DNA from: Cycas panzhihuaensis
Lineage: Eukaryota; Cycadophyta
Direction of reading: 5' to 3'
Assembly (NCBI GenBank): GCA_023213395.1
Contig: CM041465.1
Coordinates: forward strand, 184,581,741 to 184,645,740
Length of the DNA stretch: 64,000 nt
Part shown: piece after piece, positions 36,760 to 48,134 of the stretch
How positions within the stretch are numbered: the stretch's first letter is position 1
Layout: each line of letters opens with the position of its first letter
Notes under the pieces: generated by a model
The model's database searches: none
Told to the model about the DNA's origin: nothing
The model's input: the letters and a program-made list of their open reading frames with translations, nothing else
Translations under genes and position numbers: made by a program

Positions 36760-38100
36760 AGAGGTCTTTAACTCAATATCAAATGAAAAGTGGCTTTGAG
36801 AATACTTCACTATTATTTTTTATATTAAGGAACAATGCCATTAATCTTAAGCAACTAGTTAAAAGTATTTAGGATAATATTACTCTAAATTATCAAGGAG
36901 GCTATAACGTAAATAACATCATCACTATGGTAGAAAATCATGGCGATCATAAAGGAAATTTTCAAGAAAGGAGAAATTGGAAATAGGGAATCAAATAAAA
37001 TAAAGAGGAAACATTGCTTTGGATGATAAATGATCCCCTAGATTTGTGAGACAACCTTCATGATGTACCTAATAAAGCATGGGATGTTATCTCAAAGTTC
37101 TATGGAGATAAGTTGATGACTGAAGAGAGACACCTAAAAATAGTTTCCTTAATGAGTAAGAAGCTTAATATCACTCATACCAATATGGCAGTTAGATTGT
37201 TCACTCATTTGCTAGAGGGAAGAGCCTCTGACTAGTTCTAGAGTCTACAACATGGCTTGATCATAAGCTGGACTACTTTGATGGTTGCATTTTCATTGAA
37301 ATATTTTAGTTCAAAAATTAAATTCCACCCTAGTTAGGGATTTATACACTATTAGAAGAGGACCTAGAGAAACCCTCTCCACATTTGTAGAAAGATTTGA
37401 GAAGATAGTCATATCAATTTTAATCATTAAGAAACCTTTAAACCAGTCTCAGTTGAAATGGTTTTTGGAAGGTCTAGACTATGAAACTTGCATGGTCATG
37501 ATGAGAAGATTCCCAAATGGTTGTGATCAAGCCTAAGACATGACTTTGAAGTTTGAAAAAATGATGACTAGATTTAGAAGAATAAATCCCTTAAATAACA
37601 TAATTCCACTAAGAGAAAATTTAAGAAATTCTACCAATCTAGAACCCCCTTCACAAACTCTTTCTAGGAGGATTAATAATGATGTAAAACTTCTTAAGAG
37701 GTAAATGAAAGAGAAGAATCCTTAATCACCTATCATAATATGGCATACTATAATAAATTATCAATACTAGGAACCTACCATGATGGTATACAAAGATATC
37801 CTAAAAGAATCTCCAGAGGAGGAACCTTGCATTTATTTTAAAGACATGACATTGGGATCTTATAAAGAGGAATCTTCATCTTCTTATGATACATTCATAA
37901 CTTCATTTATAGACCTTGAATCTGAGTAAGTGGAAGAACTAAATATGGTCTTCCTTACTAGGGTGAAAAACTTATGACAAGGAGGCCCTTAGAAAGCTCC
38001 CAATTAATGAACAAATCATTATAGGACTACCACTCAGGATAATAGGCCCACCAAGCCTAGAAGAGTAGGTAACATAATGAATTTGGTGCCTTGGACTTAA
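36760..38100 (+). pseudogene. Gypsy-F gag
   Basis: A Ty3/gypsy capsid is readable: KAWDVISKFYGDKLMTEERH near 37075-37135, VRLFTHLLEGRASD near 37190-37232, LMVAFSLKYFSSKIKF near 37275-37325, and after a frame change RETLSTFVERFEK near 37365-37405. QLKWFLEGLDYETCMVMMRR lies near 37450-37510, and an arginine/asparagine-rich tail lies near 37600-37700. The text runs on to LVPWT at 38096, where Copia-G interrupts; it resumes at 43665. The product would form the particle core and bind RNA. Stops make it inactive. The 5' LTR was not located. Confidence 0.82.
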
Positions 38101-38495
38101 TGTTGGAGTGTAATGTCATCACTCAACTCCCTCTTACCTACAAAGATTGTGCACCTTAATTTAGACATGTGATGCTTAACATGTCAAGGTAAGTTGGGTT
38201 AGTTTATTTGAGTTAAGTTACATTATTTTATTATTAATTTGAATTCAGGAGTTGAGGAGTTTCCCTCCTCCCCCAAAACTATTTATATTATGGGGTGTAC
38301 AACCTTGGTGTCTTTAGACACCACCTTCTTTTGAGAGATTTGTAATGCTCATTTCTGCTACAATGGATTGAACAATAATGCTTTCATGTATTTATGCTAT
38401 TGTGATTGTGATACATTGATACATTGATGCAATATTAGTTTATGGTTATTTGATATATGTTCTGCCCTGTTCTCTTGCAAGTATATTTTTTATCA
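38101..38495 (+). repeat. Copia-G 5' LTR
   Basis: It starts TGTTGGAGTG and ends TATCA. It has a TATTTATATTATGGGG promoter-like stretch near 38280-38297, in the right place for a TATA element, followed by GTGTACAACC. Confidence 0.92.
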
Positions 38496-38497
38496 TT

Positions 38498-38510
38498 TGG
38501 TATTAGAGCA
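38498..38510 (+). other. Copia-G primer binding site
   Basis: TGGTATTAGAGCA lies two bases after the LTR. It differs by one C-to-T from the initiator-Met complement TGGTATCAGAGC. Confidence 0.9.
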
Positions 38511-38529
38511 GGCGATTACTGATCTGTGA

Positions 38530-39075
38530 AGATTTGTGCAGATCTACGTAGGATTTTCAGCAGCAAGTTATATACATTCAAATTTTTATTCTCGTATTTG
38601 AGTTATTTTCTCTTTAGATCTATAGATTTATCATATATTTTGACAGTTTACAAGATTTTATCTATTTATTTGATATTTTTCGTAGATTTACAAAAGAGCA
38701 TCAGCTGCATACAAAAGTTATCAAGTTTTCTTCAAAGATTTACAATTTGTTACTTCAGATCTGCTATTTTTTACTATAGATCTACTTATTTCAGTAAGTT
38801 TTTTTCACTATTTTTTGATATATTCATTTAGATCTACATTATTTGGCTATAGATCTGCTATACTTAGGTCAGATCTACAACATTTACATAATATTTTTTG
38901 CAGATCTACTGGGTCTCACTTCAGATCTACAAATTTTCATTATTTGGTGATATTTTCTACAAGATTTTCAATAGATTTATTATATTTTTCAATAGATTCA
39001 CTCATTATTGGGTTATTTTTTATGATATAACGAGTATATTTAGTGTTATTTCATAAGATTTGTGCAGATTCATAA
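38530..39075 (+). repeat. Degenerate AGATCTAC motif array in Copia-G leader
   Basis: About a dozen copies of (C/T)AGAT(C/T)TAC or close variants occur at irregular 15-80 bp spacing in a T-rich background. The long phenylalanine/tyrosine-rich open frames here (38526-39030) come from this composition and are unlikely to be genes. Confidence 0.65.
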
Positions 39076-39850
39076 AAGTTTTTTTCAGCTACAAGTATAT
39101 TTCAATCTATAAAAGATAGTAGTCATATACCTGCAACTTTTGAGGCATATTCAGCCTTTTGAAGAAGATATACACAAGATCAAGCCAGCTACAGCTACGT
39201 GTTCCAGGTTCTTTAGTTCCATTTTCAAATTTACACATATTTTATATATCTGCTCAATATATTCCTTTGAAAAAAATTTTAAATACAAATATATAAGCGT
39301 TTTTTATGATATATTCTCTTCAAAATATTTAAAAATTTTATCAATATTGTAACTCTGTTATATGAGTATATTGCTCCATTAAGTTGTTTTACTGTTATTA
39401 TTTGAAGAAATTTCTATAAAATCTCTGTGCATATATAAATAATTACCTTTTTCAATTGATTTTAGAATAGATTTGTCCATATTCATATTCAAAACAAATT
39501 GAAGAATTTCCTGAAATTATAAATTAGCACAATCTTCATTTTTTGTAAGAATACCACATAGAATCTTTCTAGTGATTGGGTGAGTTACTCAGATAAAACC
39601 CTCTATCATATAGATTCTTTGTCATGCATTAAACTTAATCCCAATCTGCAGTATCCCATAGCAAAAGCACTTTAATCTCTTTGAATGCCCATTTCTATTT
39701 CAGTACATTTAAAAATCTTAGATACAAATATATATTCCTTTTCAACAAAAAACAATAATTTTTTGTACAAATATATGATTTTTTAAATTTTTTCTTCATT
39801 TTGTATCAAGACAGGCACAATGTGCTTTCTTGTTTTAGTAGTTGATTTCA
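39076..39850. other. Copia-G leader, AT-rich
   Basis: I see no recognisable feature in this T-rich stretch. Confidence 0.5.
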
Positions 39851-41050
39851 TCCTCTTCTCTTGGGAAGTATTCCCACTTGATTGGACATTCTAAACAACA
39901 TTAGAACATCTTCAAATTTAAAAGAAAAAAAATAAAAATAAAAAGACCTAAAGAAGCAGTACAAATTGGTCCAGACCAACTCCACCTAGGTTCTTTTAAG
40001 CAAAATTGAATAAACAATAAGAAATCTGGCCCTGCATCCCTGTGTATTCAAAAGATATTATTGATTGGCCTCTTAGCGTCACTTTCACCTAGCAAATTTT
40101 TTCATATGATAAATAGTTTGCTCTCCAAGTCCAAGTGCAATTACAACACTTATATAGAAGAAGTGTGTCCAGTATATTAAAGTCTTTATAAATAAAAGCT
40201 GAATATCAACTGCCTTCACATCACTGACCTTTGTTAGAGCTACAATGACGATAAGTTATGCATTGTCATCTGCCTCAACTCTAGGTGGCCTCTAATTGGG
40301 ATTTGTAAATACAACCTGTGCTATCATCTTAATGAGAGCCGGCTTGCTGAACTTGAACCTATAACCGTCTGAATCTTTTTAAGGAGGCCCCTTCTAGCTG
40401 CTTCTTTTGGCTTTCATCTTAGCGTTTTGTAAACTCTTGCAACTTTGACTTGTGTTTGTTTGCCTACAAAATGATGATTCTCGAGAACATACTTAATTTG
40501 GCAGTCAATCTTATAATCTAAACACCAACCAGGCCGTCCACGTTTACTTTTCAAGAGATTCTTTTTGCAAGCGCATGCTTCTTGGCAGGCATTGTAGGAA
40601 CTTCTTTCAACGGGGCTTTCTTTCTAACCCCTGTGTCACTATACTTGGGCTGCAAAACTTGGCATGGTAGAGGACGGGCATCTTACTGTTTTAACAGCGT
40701 CTACGTCTATTACATTAAGAGCGTTTCAGCTCCTTCACCCGTGTTCTGTAGCTGCGATCCTCGACAGCTGATCCGTGTCTATGTCTATAGCTGCGATCCT
40801 CGATGACTGATCTGTGTCTACGTCTATTGTGTTAACAGTGTTTCAATTTCGGCACCTCGCCTTTAATAACAACGCTCCGTACTTGTAGCGGTTATCTTAA
40901 TATCGGCGCCTCATCCAATACGCTCTTTTTATCTTAATAATAGTGCCTCAGCCAATTTTATTATATATTACGTTTTGAATATTAAGTGATCCATTCGATT
41001 TTATAGTGCTAACTGTAATTACGGCCATTCGGGGTGCCAACGACTGCAAC
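39851..41050 (-). other. CpG-rich foreign-looking segment in Copia-G leader
   Basis: About 40330-41050 holds more than 30 CpGs, in contrast to the CpG-poor window, and reads like unmethylated genic DNA. On the minus strand, about 40455-40085, a frame reads with few stops (KDSDGYRFKFSKPALIKMIA, then VEADDN and LIVIVALTKVSDVKAVDI). Another frame upstream reads KSKRGRPGWCLDYKIDCQIK. I do not recognise the protein. Near 40750-40830 a unit of about 45 bp (core TAGCTGCGATCCTCGA, then TGATC(C/T)GTGTCTA) occurs twice in tandem. It could be a captured host gene fragment or an unusual element leader. Confidence 0.45.
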
Positions 41051-42510
41051 TGTTTTTTCATAATTTCTTTTTTATGTATAGTTTTAACATAAAGTTTAAA
41101 AAATTTAATTTAATTGGATAAATTTTTAAAATCCAGAGTTTAAAGGCTTTAAGTTTCCAGCCCCCAGTTCTATTTAGTCATTATATGACCATTAACTATC
41201 TTCAAAAGGGTGCTAACAAGTTTTTATAATTTTTTTTCTTTTTATTTTTTTTGAATTTTTCATTTTTTATAGGGTTATTGGCATTTTTTTGCCATAACTC
41301 TTCACTAGAGCATCAATTTCAGACGAAACTAGTTCCATTAGACCAGAAATTTTCTTTACAGTAATTTTGACTGGTCATATAACCAATTTGGTGTCAATTT
41401 GACTATGTTTCGACCAATTTAACATCAGACATTTAAAATTTCAACATTTTTCACACTTTTAACAAAATTACTTTTAGAACTGACTGTAATTTATTCCTGG
41501 TAAATTCTTTTCTACCTGGATTTCTTCTATAGCGATCTACGTTCTACAAACTTCAATACCCACTTTTTATTTTAATTTTTTGAATTCATTTTCATTAGTA
41601 TTTTAATCGCTAAATGTGAGAATTTAGTTGTTTTTAGCCTATTTCTTTACATTTTTACATAAAGACACTTGTTACCATTTTTGCTATAACTTTTTTTATT
41701 TTGTATCAAATTTTAATTCTGTTAGTTTTGTTTGGAAGCTGACTCAATTCTCTTCGATTTGACATAATGTTTTATACAATTGGATATATTTTTCCTAATT
41801 TTTAAATCATTCAAAGTAGAAGTACTTTATTGCCTCAAATCTGCTATTTTTATACATTTTTTAATATATTTTCTCAAAAATTTTTAATTGAAAGTACATT
41901 GAACAATTTTATAAACAATATTTGATCACTTTACAGCATTCTATAAGTATTTTGTTAGCATTTTGACCCCCTACTTCTGTTTAGCCTTAAATCAATACCT
42001 GTACCTTTGATTCACTAAAACTTGATTTCTAGGAATCCATTTTCAGAACAATTAGTTCCGTTGGATTCGCATTTTGTTTATCTTTATACTCGTAAAGTTT
42101 TATATCATTCTGACATCATTTAATATACTTTTGAATCCCTCAAACCTAAGGTTATCATTCAAACCTTCTTTTAAGGAGCATATTATTTTTTTATTAAAAA
42201 TTTCTTTATATTGTGATTTATTTCAAAGTGAAAAATACTTTTATATATTTCATTTTCAGCAGTTTACATTATTATCAAGGCAAAATATCTTTATATATGC
42301 TCTTATATTCCCTTTATCTCAAAGTTTATTTGAAAGACATACCTATATTGAAAAGTTCTTTTATCATTTAAAAAAAAAAAGATTATTTCCTTATTATGCC
42401 TAGTTGACTAACTTTCTAAAGGGCATTTGAAATCATATATATTCATTAATTTATTAATATTTTAACTTGTTAAAGCATATTAATTTTACATACTAAAGTT
42501 TTTTGATAAA

Positions 42511-43179
42511 ATGGCATAATTTCCCATTTTCGATGGCCATAACTTTTCACTATGGTATGACACCATGCAAACTTACTTTATTAAACATGATCTTTTAAAA
42601 TATTTACAACATGAATGTGACCTTAGCATTAAAGAAAATTTTTGAAAGGATAATGAAGCATTAGGTTTATTGTTTTATACTATGAATGATGAAATTTTTT
42701 CAAAGGTATGTGATTTGACAACATCTAAGTCTGTTTGGGATTTATTGATTTCTATTTATGGGGGAGATACCCTCAATGTATTTGATGAAATTTTTAATGA
42801 ACATGTGAGACAGGTAATAGAACATGTGAAGCATAATGACAACACCCATGAAGATTTAGATCAAATGCAGGACCACCTTATTGCACAAGAATTTGATCCT
42901 TCATTTGAGAGGAAGAATGAAGATGAATCTTATGACATAACGAAGAATGAATTTGATGATATGACAAAGAATGAACCTGATGATATGATAGTTGTTCAAA
43001 GCATAAAGATTACAAAAGTTCAAGTTCAAAGCTTTCTTAATGTTCCAGTTGACAAAGTCAGAATTACAGCTATTTATTTATATTTGAATCAAGTTTCATC
43101 TACTTATAGTTTTTTTACATCATTCTATGATAAAGAGACACATGTGGCTATAAGGATGAGAAGAGTTGATAAAGATTAA
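42511..43179 (+). pseudogene. Copia-G gag with long acidic extension
   Basis: The ATG at 42511 opens the gag frame (FPIFDGHNFSLWYDTMQTYF), with an early TAA at codon 3 and a TGA near 42644. From 42670 it is open for 169 codons. The first part is a UBN2-type copia gag (ALGLLFYTMNDEIFSKVCDL, then TTSKSVWDLLISIYGGDTLN). After about residue 40 of the open part the sequence leaves the family. It becomes acidic, with a short tandem repeat (KNEFDDMTKNEPDDM), and ends VAIRMRRVDKD; I cannot assign this part. Normal gag would continue for 150 more residues and a zinc knuckle, so this is a truncation with a new tail. A short product could be made only if the early stops are not real. Confidence 0.7.
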
Positions 43180-43267
43180 GATTAGAATTTTAAAGTTTTC
43201 TTCAAATACCAGTTCCATAAGTTCAAAGAAAAGATACAAGTGTTTGTGCTGACATTAAGGAGGAGAA

Positions 43268-43664
43268 TATTGGAGTGTAATGTCATCACTCAACTCCCTC
43301 TTATCTACCAGGATTGTGCACCTCAATTTAGACATGTGATGCTCAACATGTCAAGGTAAGTTAAGGTAAATTGAGTTAATTTATTTGAGTTAAGTTACAT
43401 TATTTTATTATTAATTTGAATTTAGGGGTTGAGGAGTTTCCCTCCTCCCCCAAAACTATTTATATTATGGGGTGTACAACCCTGATGTCTTTAGATACCA
43501 CATTCTTTTGAGAGATTTGTAATGCTCATTTCTACTACAATAGATTGAACAATAATGCTTTCATGTGTTTATGCTATTGTGATTGTGATACATTGATACA
43601 ATATTGGTTTATGGTTATTTGATATATGTTCTGCCCTGTTCTCCTGCAAGTATATTTTCCATCA
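43268..43664 (+). repeat. Copia-G 3' LTR
   Basis: It begins TATTGGAGTG (TG decayed to TA) after the purine tract and ends CCATCA, followed by CTCGA. Confidence 0.92.
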
Positions 43665-44310
43665 CTCGAGAAGATCTAATAAAACCCATGTCAGAGGAAT
43701 ATGATATAGAAAAAGACTTACAAAAGTACTATATTAACATAAATCTATATCAAGCATTAAAAATTCTAGAAAAGAAAAGCAAAGTTTTGAATATCATTCA
43801 ACCTAGAAATGATAGTGGAAATATAGTAAATGTTGTTAAAAAGGAAATCTTATAAATAACTTATTTACCTACCAAAGTAAAAAATCCTTCGTTCTATGTG
43901 TTTATGTATGTTCACAACCAACACACACTTCATTATTATATGGTGGATACTAGCACTTTCTATAATGTAATGCCTTATGCCATTATAAAGGAAATAGGAT
44001 TAGAATATACTAGAATGAAGTAATCCATAAAAGCTTTTGATAATAGAGGATCTTCCATACTAGGGTAGATAAAAAGGCTTGGTATTAACTTTAACTTCAG
44101 ATAAAAGGGTTTTGGTTCCAGTAACTATTATGGTAATTGATATGCCACTTATTTATAGGATGTTACTTGGCTAATACTAGGTGTTAGATACATGGGTAAT
44201 ATCAAATGTAAGAATGGATACTCTTACCTTCCCTTTGGGAAAAGACCTTATAATAGTACATAGGAAAAATGAACACCCCAAGCATATATAAAATTTGGAA
44301 GATAACATAA
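43665..44310 (+). pseudogene. Gypsy-F protease
   Basis: After the Copia-G insertion the gypsy frame resumes (SRRSNKTHVR). The retropepsin is clear near 43940-44230: VDTSTFYNVMPYAIIKEIGL has the active-site aspartate (family D.G/S), then SIKAFDNRGSSILG, then TIMVIDMPLIYRMLLG with the LLG block and TFPLGKD. The glycine of the D-T-G triad has become serine, so activity would be lost. The preceding 43700-43860 is open for 83 codons and belongs to the gag/protease linker. Confidence 0.8.
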
Positions 44311-44429
44311 TAGGATCTTTATATAAAGACACTTGCCTAGGGACTTACTCTATTTTCCTTGATGAGAAACCTTTAACTACTAAGAAAGGGGAAGAATACC
44401 TCCTATCTAGTGGATTGAACACACTAGTC

Positions 44430-44830
44430 TAGATGATACACTTTGATAGAGCTAAATCAAACTTTAGAGTTAGGGATGGTATTATGCCCATATCACCTCT
44501 AAGGCATTATTTCCTTTTTTCCTACAACTTAGCTCTTAATTATATAAATAATACTTCTAAGTATGTAGCCCTTATCCTAAGTCTATAGAAGGCTAGTGAC
44601 ACAAAGGTAAAGGAATTAAAGGTCAAGGGAGACTTAGAATTGGTTAATTTCTAGACAAGAGAGCATATGCCACTAATTCTAGTAGGTTGAAAGCATATAA
44701 AACTAGGGTGATATAATTGATGGATTATTTTAAAGCTTTTAATATTCAACACATTCCCTAAATTGAAAACCAACTAGCAGATTCTTTGGTAGTAGTAACT
44801 TTACTTATGAATGGAGAAACCATTACTAGT
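44430..44830 (+). pseudogene. Gypsy-F RNase H-like domain placed before RT (archaeal-type candidate)
   Basis: A frame reads FDRAKSNFRVRDGI (near 44441-44482), SPLRHYFLFSYNLALNYINN (near 44493-44552), YVALILSL (near 44562-44586), VKELKVKGDLELV (near 44608-44645) and, after a shift, FNIQHIP...ENQLADSLVVV (near 44739-44795). The pattern FDGA, TNN.AEY.AL, V.GDS.LV and IP...N..AD.LA is that of the RNase H type found as an extra domain in Tat-lineage gypsy elements. The catalytic glutamate of AEY is lysine here. It sits between protease and RT, while the element's usual RNase H follows RT (53.9-54.4 kb). Confidence 0.65.
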
Positions 44831-46157
44831 GCTTAAAAGGGATCCATAGAAGTCATTATGAGATCTATTATCTTTGACTACTTGAAGTACTAACATGTGT
44901 CTGAAGATGATAAACAATTGATAAAATTTATGCAAGGTGAAAAAGATTTTGTGGGATTATGTGTTGATAAATCAGAACTACTAACTCTAGATACTTCCAT
45001 CCTAACCAATGAGAATGTTCATTCTAAAGTAATGTGTAGTTCCACTAAAAAATTACCTAATGGTTTAATAACATTAGAGGATTTTTTTAAATCCTAATGA
45101 TTCAATAAGGGAAGAAAAGTCAACTTGGCCAAAACCATCAAAAAGAAATATAGAAAAAGGTATACCTTATAATACTGGTTCTATTAAAAATCTCAAAGAT
45201 ATATTATTAGGAGAAACCTATACTTAGAATGAAGTCAATGATATTCTTTCACTATGTAAAGAGTTTTAACATGTCTTTGCTTGGACTTATGATGATTTGA
45301 AGGGATTTTCTCCACATGCTATGCAATGTAAAATTCCCTTAAAAGAAGGGGCCAAATCTTTTAAGCAAAAATAAAGACCAATTAATCTAAAGATAAGACA
45401 ACTTATCTAGAAAGAGATCCAAAAGTTGAAGGATGTCAATATTATCTATCTTATAAGGTATTCTAAATGGATTGCCAACTTAATATTTATTAGTAAGAAA
45501 AATGACATGATAAGAATATGTGTGGCCTTTTATAATTTGAATAAAGCCTTATTAAAGGATAAATATCCCCTACCAAGAACAGAGGAATTATTATAGACAG
45601 TCATAAGTTCAGGCATAATGTTCTTATTAGATGGTTCTTAGGTTATAATTAAATTTTGCTTGATAAGCATGATCAAAATAAAATAACTATCACTACCCTT
45701 TGGGGTACTTTCACTTACAAAAGGATGTTTTTTAGTCTAACTAATATTGGAGCTACTTTTTAAAGGGATGTAGACCAAGCTTTTAAGGTTTTGGAGTTAT
45801 TATCATAATGATTTATCTAGATGGAATCATGATGTTTTATAAGAATAGGTCAAATCATGCAAATCATGTAAGACAAATCTTTAAAAGATGTAGAAGATTT
45901 GGTATCTCTTTGAATCCTAAGAAGATTATTTTCATGGTAACTAAAGGAAAATTACTAAGTCACATGGTCACACATGAGGTAACCTTCATTGACCTAGATA
46001 GAGTGAAAGTTATATAAGAGTTACCTTTGCCCTCACATAAGAAAACTTTATAATCCTCTTATGGAAAAATAAACTTCTTAAGGAGATTTATCCTAGAGTT
46101 TTTTAGGATAATTCTATCCCTAAATAAATTGCTTAAAAAAAGCATGCTTCTCAAATG
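44831..46157 (+). pseudogene. Gypsy-F reverse transcriptase
   Basis: After a linker (open 44897-45097) the RT reads HVFAWTYDDLKGFSPHAMQC (near 45270-45330) and KEIQKLKDVNIIYLIRYSKW (near 45412-45472). ANLIFISKKNDMIRICVAFY and KDKYPLPRTEELL follow to about 45600. Then come SLPFGVLSLTKGCF (about 45690) and MIYLDGIMMFYKNR at 45808 (active site, family YVDD). The thumb is HANHVRQIFKRCRRFGISLN with the NPKK motif. The AFAWSYDDM-like start and KDxYPLP are typical of Tat/Athila-type gypsy RTs. At 46158 Copia-H interrupts the start of RNase H. Many stops; inactive. Confidence 0.88.
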
Positions 46158-46162
46158 GGATC
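46158..46162. repeat. Target-site duplication GGATC (left copy)
   Basis: GGATC abuts Copia-H here and again at 53887-53891. The Gypsy-F frame is continuous once one copy is removed. Confidence 0.95.
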
Positions 46163-46593
46163 TAATAGAATAGGCACATGCACACAGTCATCATATCACA
46201 GGAATTGAATTGAAACACAAGAAAATGACAATGCACATGTACACAAAGTTGACAAGTGGAAAACCTCTTGTGGGGAAGAAAAACCACCTCCTAATCTAAA
46301 TTATATTAATAAATAAATGAAACTAAAATACATAATAACCAACCCCCTAAAACAGCCTTGATTTAGGCATATGGACAGACCTCCTAGATTCCTGGAACCA
46401 ATTCCATGAATCTAGGAGATTAATAAATATGACGAAGGTTCATTAGAATGCGGTTCAGCATTTCAACGACCATCTACAAATTAATTAATTTTAAACATAA
46501 GTTTACAACTTTACAATCACTTAAATTATTTTTAAGACATGTGACTTAAATAATAACATTAAGAAACATAAGTTTACATTATATAATCTAACA
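46163..46593 (-). repeat. Copia-H 3' LTR
   Basis: The minus strand starts TGTTAGATTATATAATG after the polypurine tract AAAGGGGGA. It is the same length as 53456-53886. Confidence 0.95.
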
Positions 46594-48134
46594 TCCCCCT
46601 TTAATGTAAACTTTTGTACTGGAGAGAAAAGAAGAGCTTCATCACGGTGATCCCCCTTTAATGAGATTTCTTTTATCTGCAATAAATCTCTGACATGTAA
46701 AAACTTTGGTTCAGTTAATGACTTTGTAAGAATGTCAGCAATCTGTAAATCTGTTGGATAATAAGACAAACAAACAAGATTATCAGTAACTAAATTATGA
46801 ATAAAATATTGATGTAATTCAATATGTTTAGTTCTAGAATGAGAAACAGGATTAGTAGCAATAGCAATTGCACCTTGATTATCAACTTTAATTTCAATTG
46901 AAGAGTTTAGAGTCAAACTAATTTCATTTAGTAGTGATTTTAGCCAAAGTGCTTCTTTACCAACTTCGACTAATGCTCAATATTCTGCTTTAGTTGTTGA
47001 TAATGCTAGTGCCTGCATTTTTTTACTAGACTAAGTAATAGGAGAGGAATCAATAAAAAATACATAACCTGACGTAGATTTACGATAATTTGAATTACCT
47101 GCCTAATCAGAATCAGTATATCCAGTTAATGTTAGTGGTTTATTATAAAAGTTATAAGTTAAACCATAAAACACAGTATTCTTTAGATAGCGTAAGATGC
47201 GTTTAGCTGCATTCCAGTGAGATTCGTGTGGTTGTTGCATATATCGGGAGCATAAAGCAATAGCATAAGAAATGTCAGGGCGGGTATGAGTAAGATATAT
47301 TTGACTACCAATAAGTTGTCTATATAGAGTTAGATCACATAACGAAGTTGAACAATTAGTAGACATTTTAACTCCTGATTGTAAAGGATTTGATACAGGT
47401 TTAGCATTTTTCATGTTAAACTGTTGAAGTAAATCGAGAATATACTTAGGTTGAGATACTATTATATTTAATTGATTTTGATAAACTTGTAAACCTAAAA
47501 AGTAATGTAATAGACCTAAATCGGTCATTTCAAATTTGTTCATTAAAGTTGATTTGAGATGATGAATATTATGGGTTGATGATTCAGTGATAATAATGTC
47601 ATCAACATAGAGAATTAGAATGGTAAGATTTTTCTTTTCACGTTTAAAATAAAAATTTAGATCACTAATACATCTAGTGTATCCAATATGGATTAAGTAA
47701 TCATCGACTTTGGTATACCAAGCTCGAGGAGCTTGTTTTAAACCATAAATAGATTTTTTAAGTTTACAGACTAAATTAGGATTTTTAATGAATCTAGGTG
47801 GTTGTGACATGTATATCTTTTCTTTGAGATCACCATTCAAGAAAGCACTCTTAACATCCATTTGGTAGATTTCCCAACTAAATTTGGCTGCAAGAGCAGT
47901 AATTGTCTTAATTGTATTTATCTTTATGACAGGAGCAAAGGTTTCATTATAGTCAATGCCATCTATTTGAGAAAATCCTTTAGCAACAAGGCGAGCTTTA
48001 TATTTTTCCACTGCGCCTGTTGAGTTATATTTAGTTCTATAAACCCATTTACAGTCGATGACATTTTTCCCAGGTGGGAGAAGAATAAGATCCCAGGTGG
48101 AATTTTTAATTAAGGCAACAAATTTAGTCTGCAT
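46521..48134 (-). pseudogene. Copia-H RT and RNase H
   Basis: A 343-codon open stretch (48134-47103) is nearly intact copia RT: KWVYRTKYNSTGAVEKYKAR, YQMDVKSAFLNGDLKEKIYM, KLKKSIYGLKQAPRAWYTKV, active site LYVDDIIITESS, LLHYFLGLQVYQNQ and LYRQLIGSQIYLTHTRPDIS, ending at GYTDSD with a stop just after. RNase H continues, with stops, to a second open stretch (46916-46521) with VDNQGAIAIATNPVSHSRTK, HIELHQYF and QIADILTKSLTEPKF. The frame passes the polypurine tract into the LTR, as usual for copia. It is the best preserved coding DNA in the window, but frame breaks remain. It would copy the element RNA and remove the RNA strand. Confidence 0.95.

Larger units (their letters stand above)
38101..43664 (+). 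mobile_element. Copia-G, gag-only copia element inside Gypsy-F
   Basis: Direct LTRs (38101-38495 and 43268-43664) carry the copia primer site TGGTATTAGAGCA just inside the left copy, and a purine tract (AAGGAGGAGAA) before the right copy. The flanks are CTTAA on the left and CTCGA on the right, compatible with a duplication CTCGA whose CpG decayed on both strands. The 4.8-kb interior has one gag (42511-43179) and no protease, integrase or RT, so it fits the described class of gag-only terminal-repeat retrotransposons (TR-GAG). The LTRs differ at about 22 of 385 sites plus two indels. It would need enzymes from an autonomous copia relative. Confidence 0.88.

Noticed and set aside
38526-39352. 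Three long open frames rich in F, Y, S and I as a membrane protein
   Set aside because: They arise from the T-rich AGATCTAC array in a retrotransposon leader, use different frames and have no family match.
40582-40806. A 74-codon plus-strand ORF as a gene
   Set aside because: It covers the tandem duplication in the CpG-rich block, has no recognisable domain, and the opposite strand reads more coding-like.
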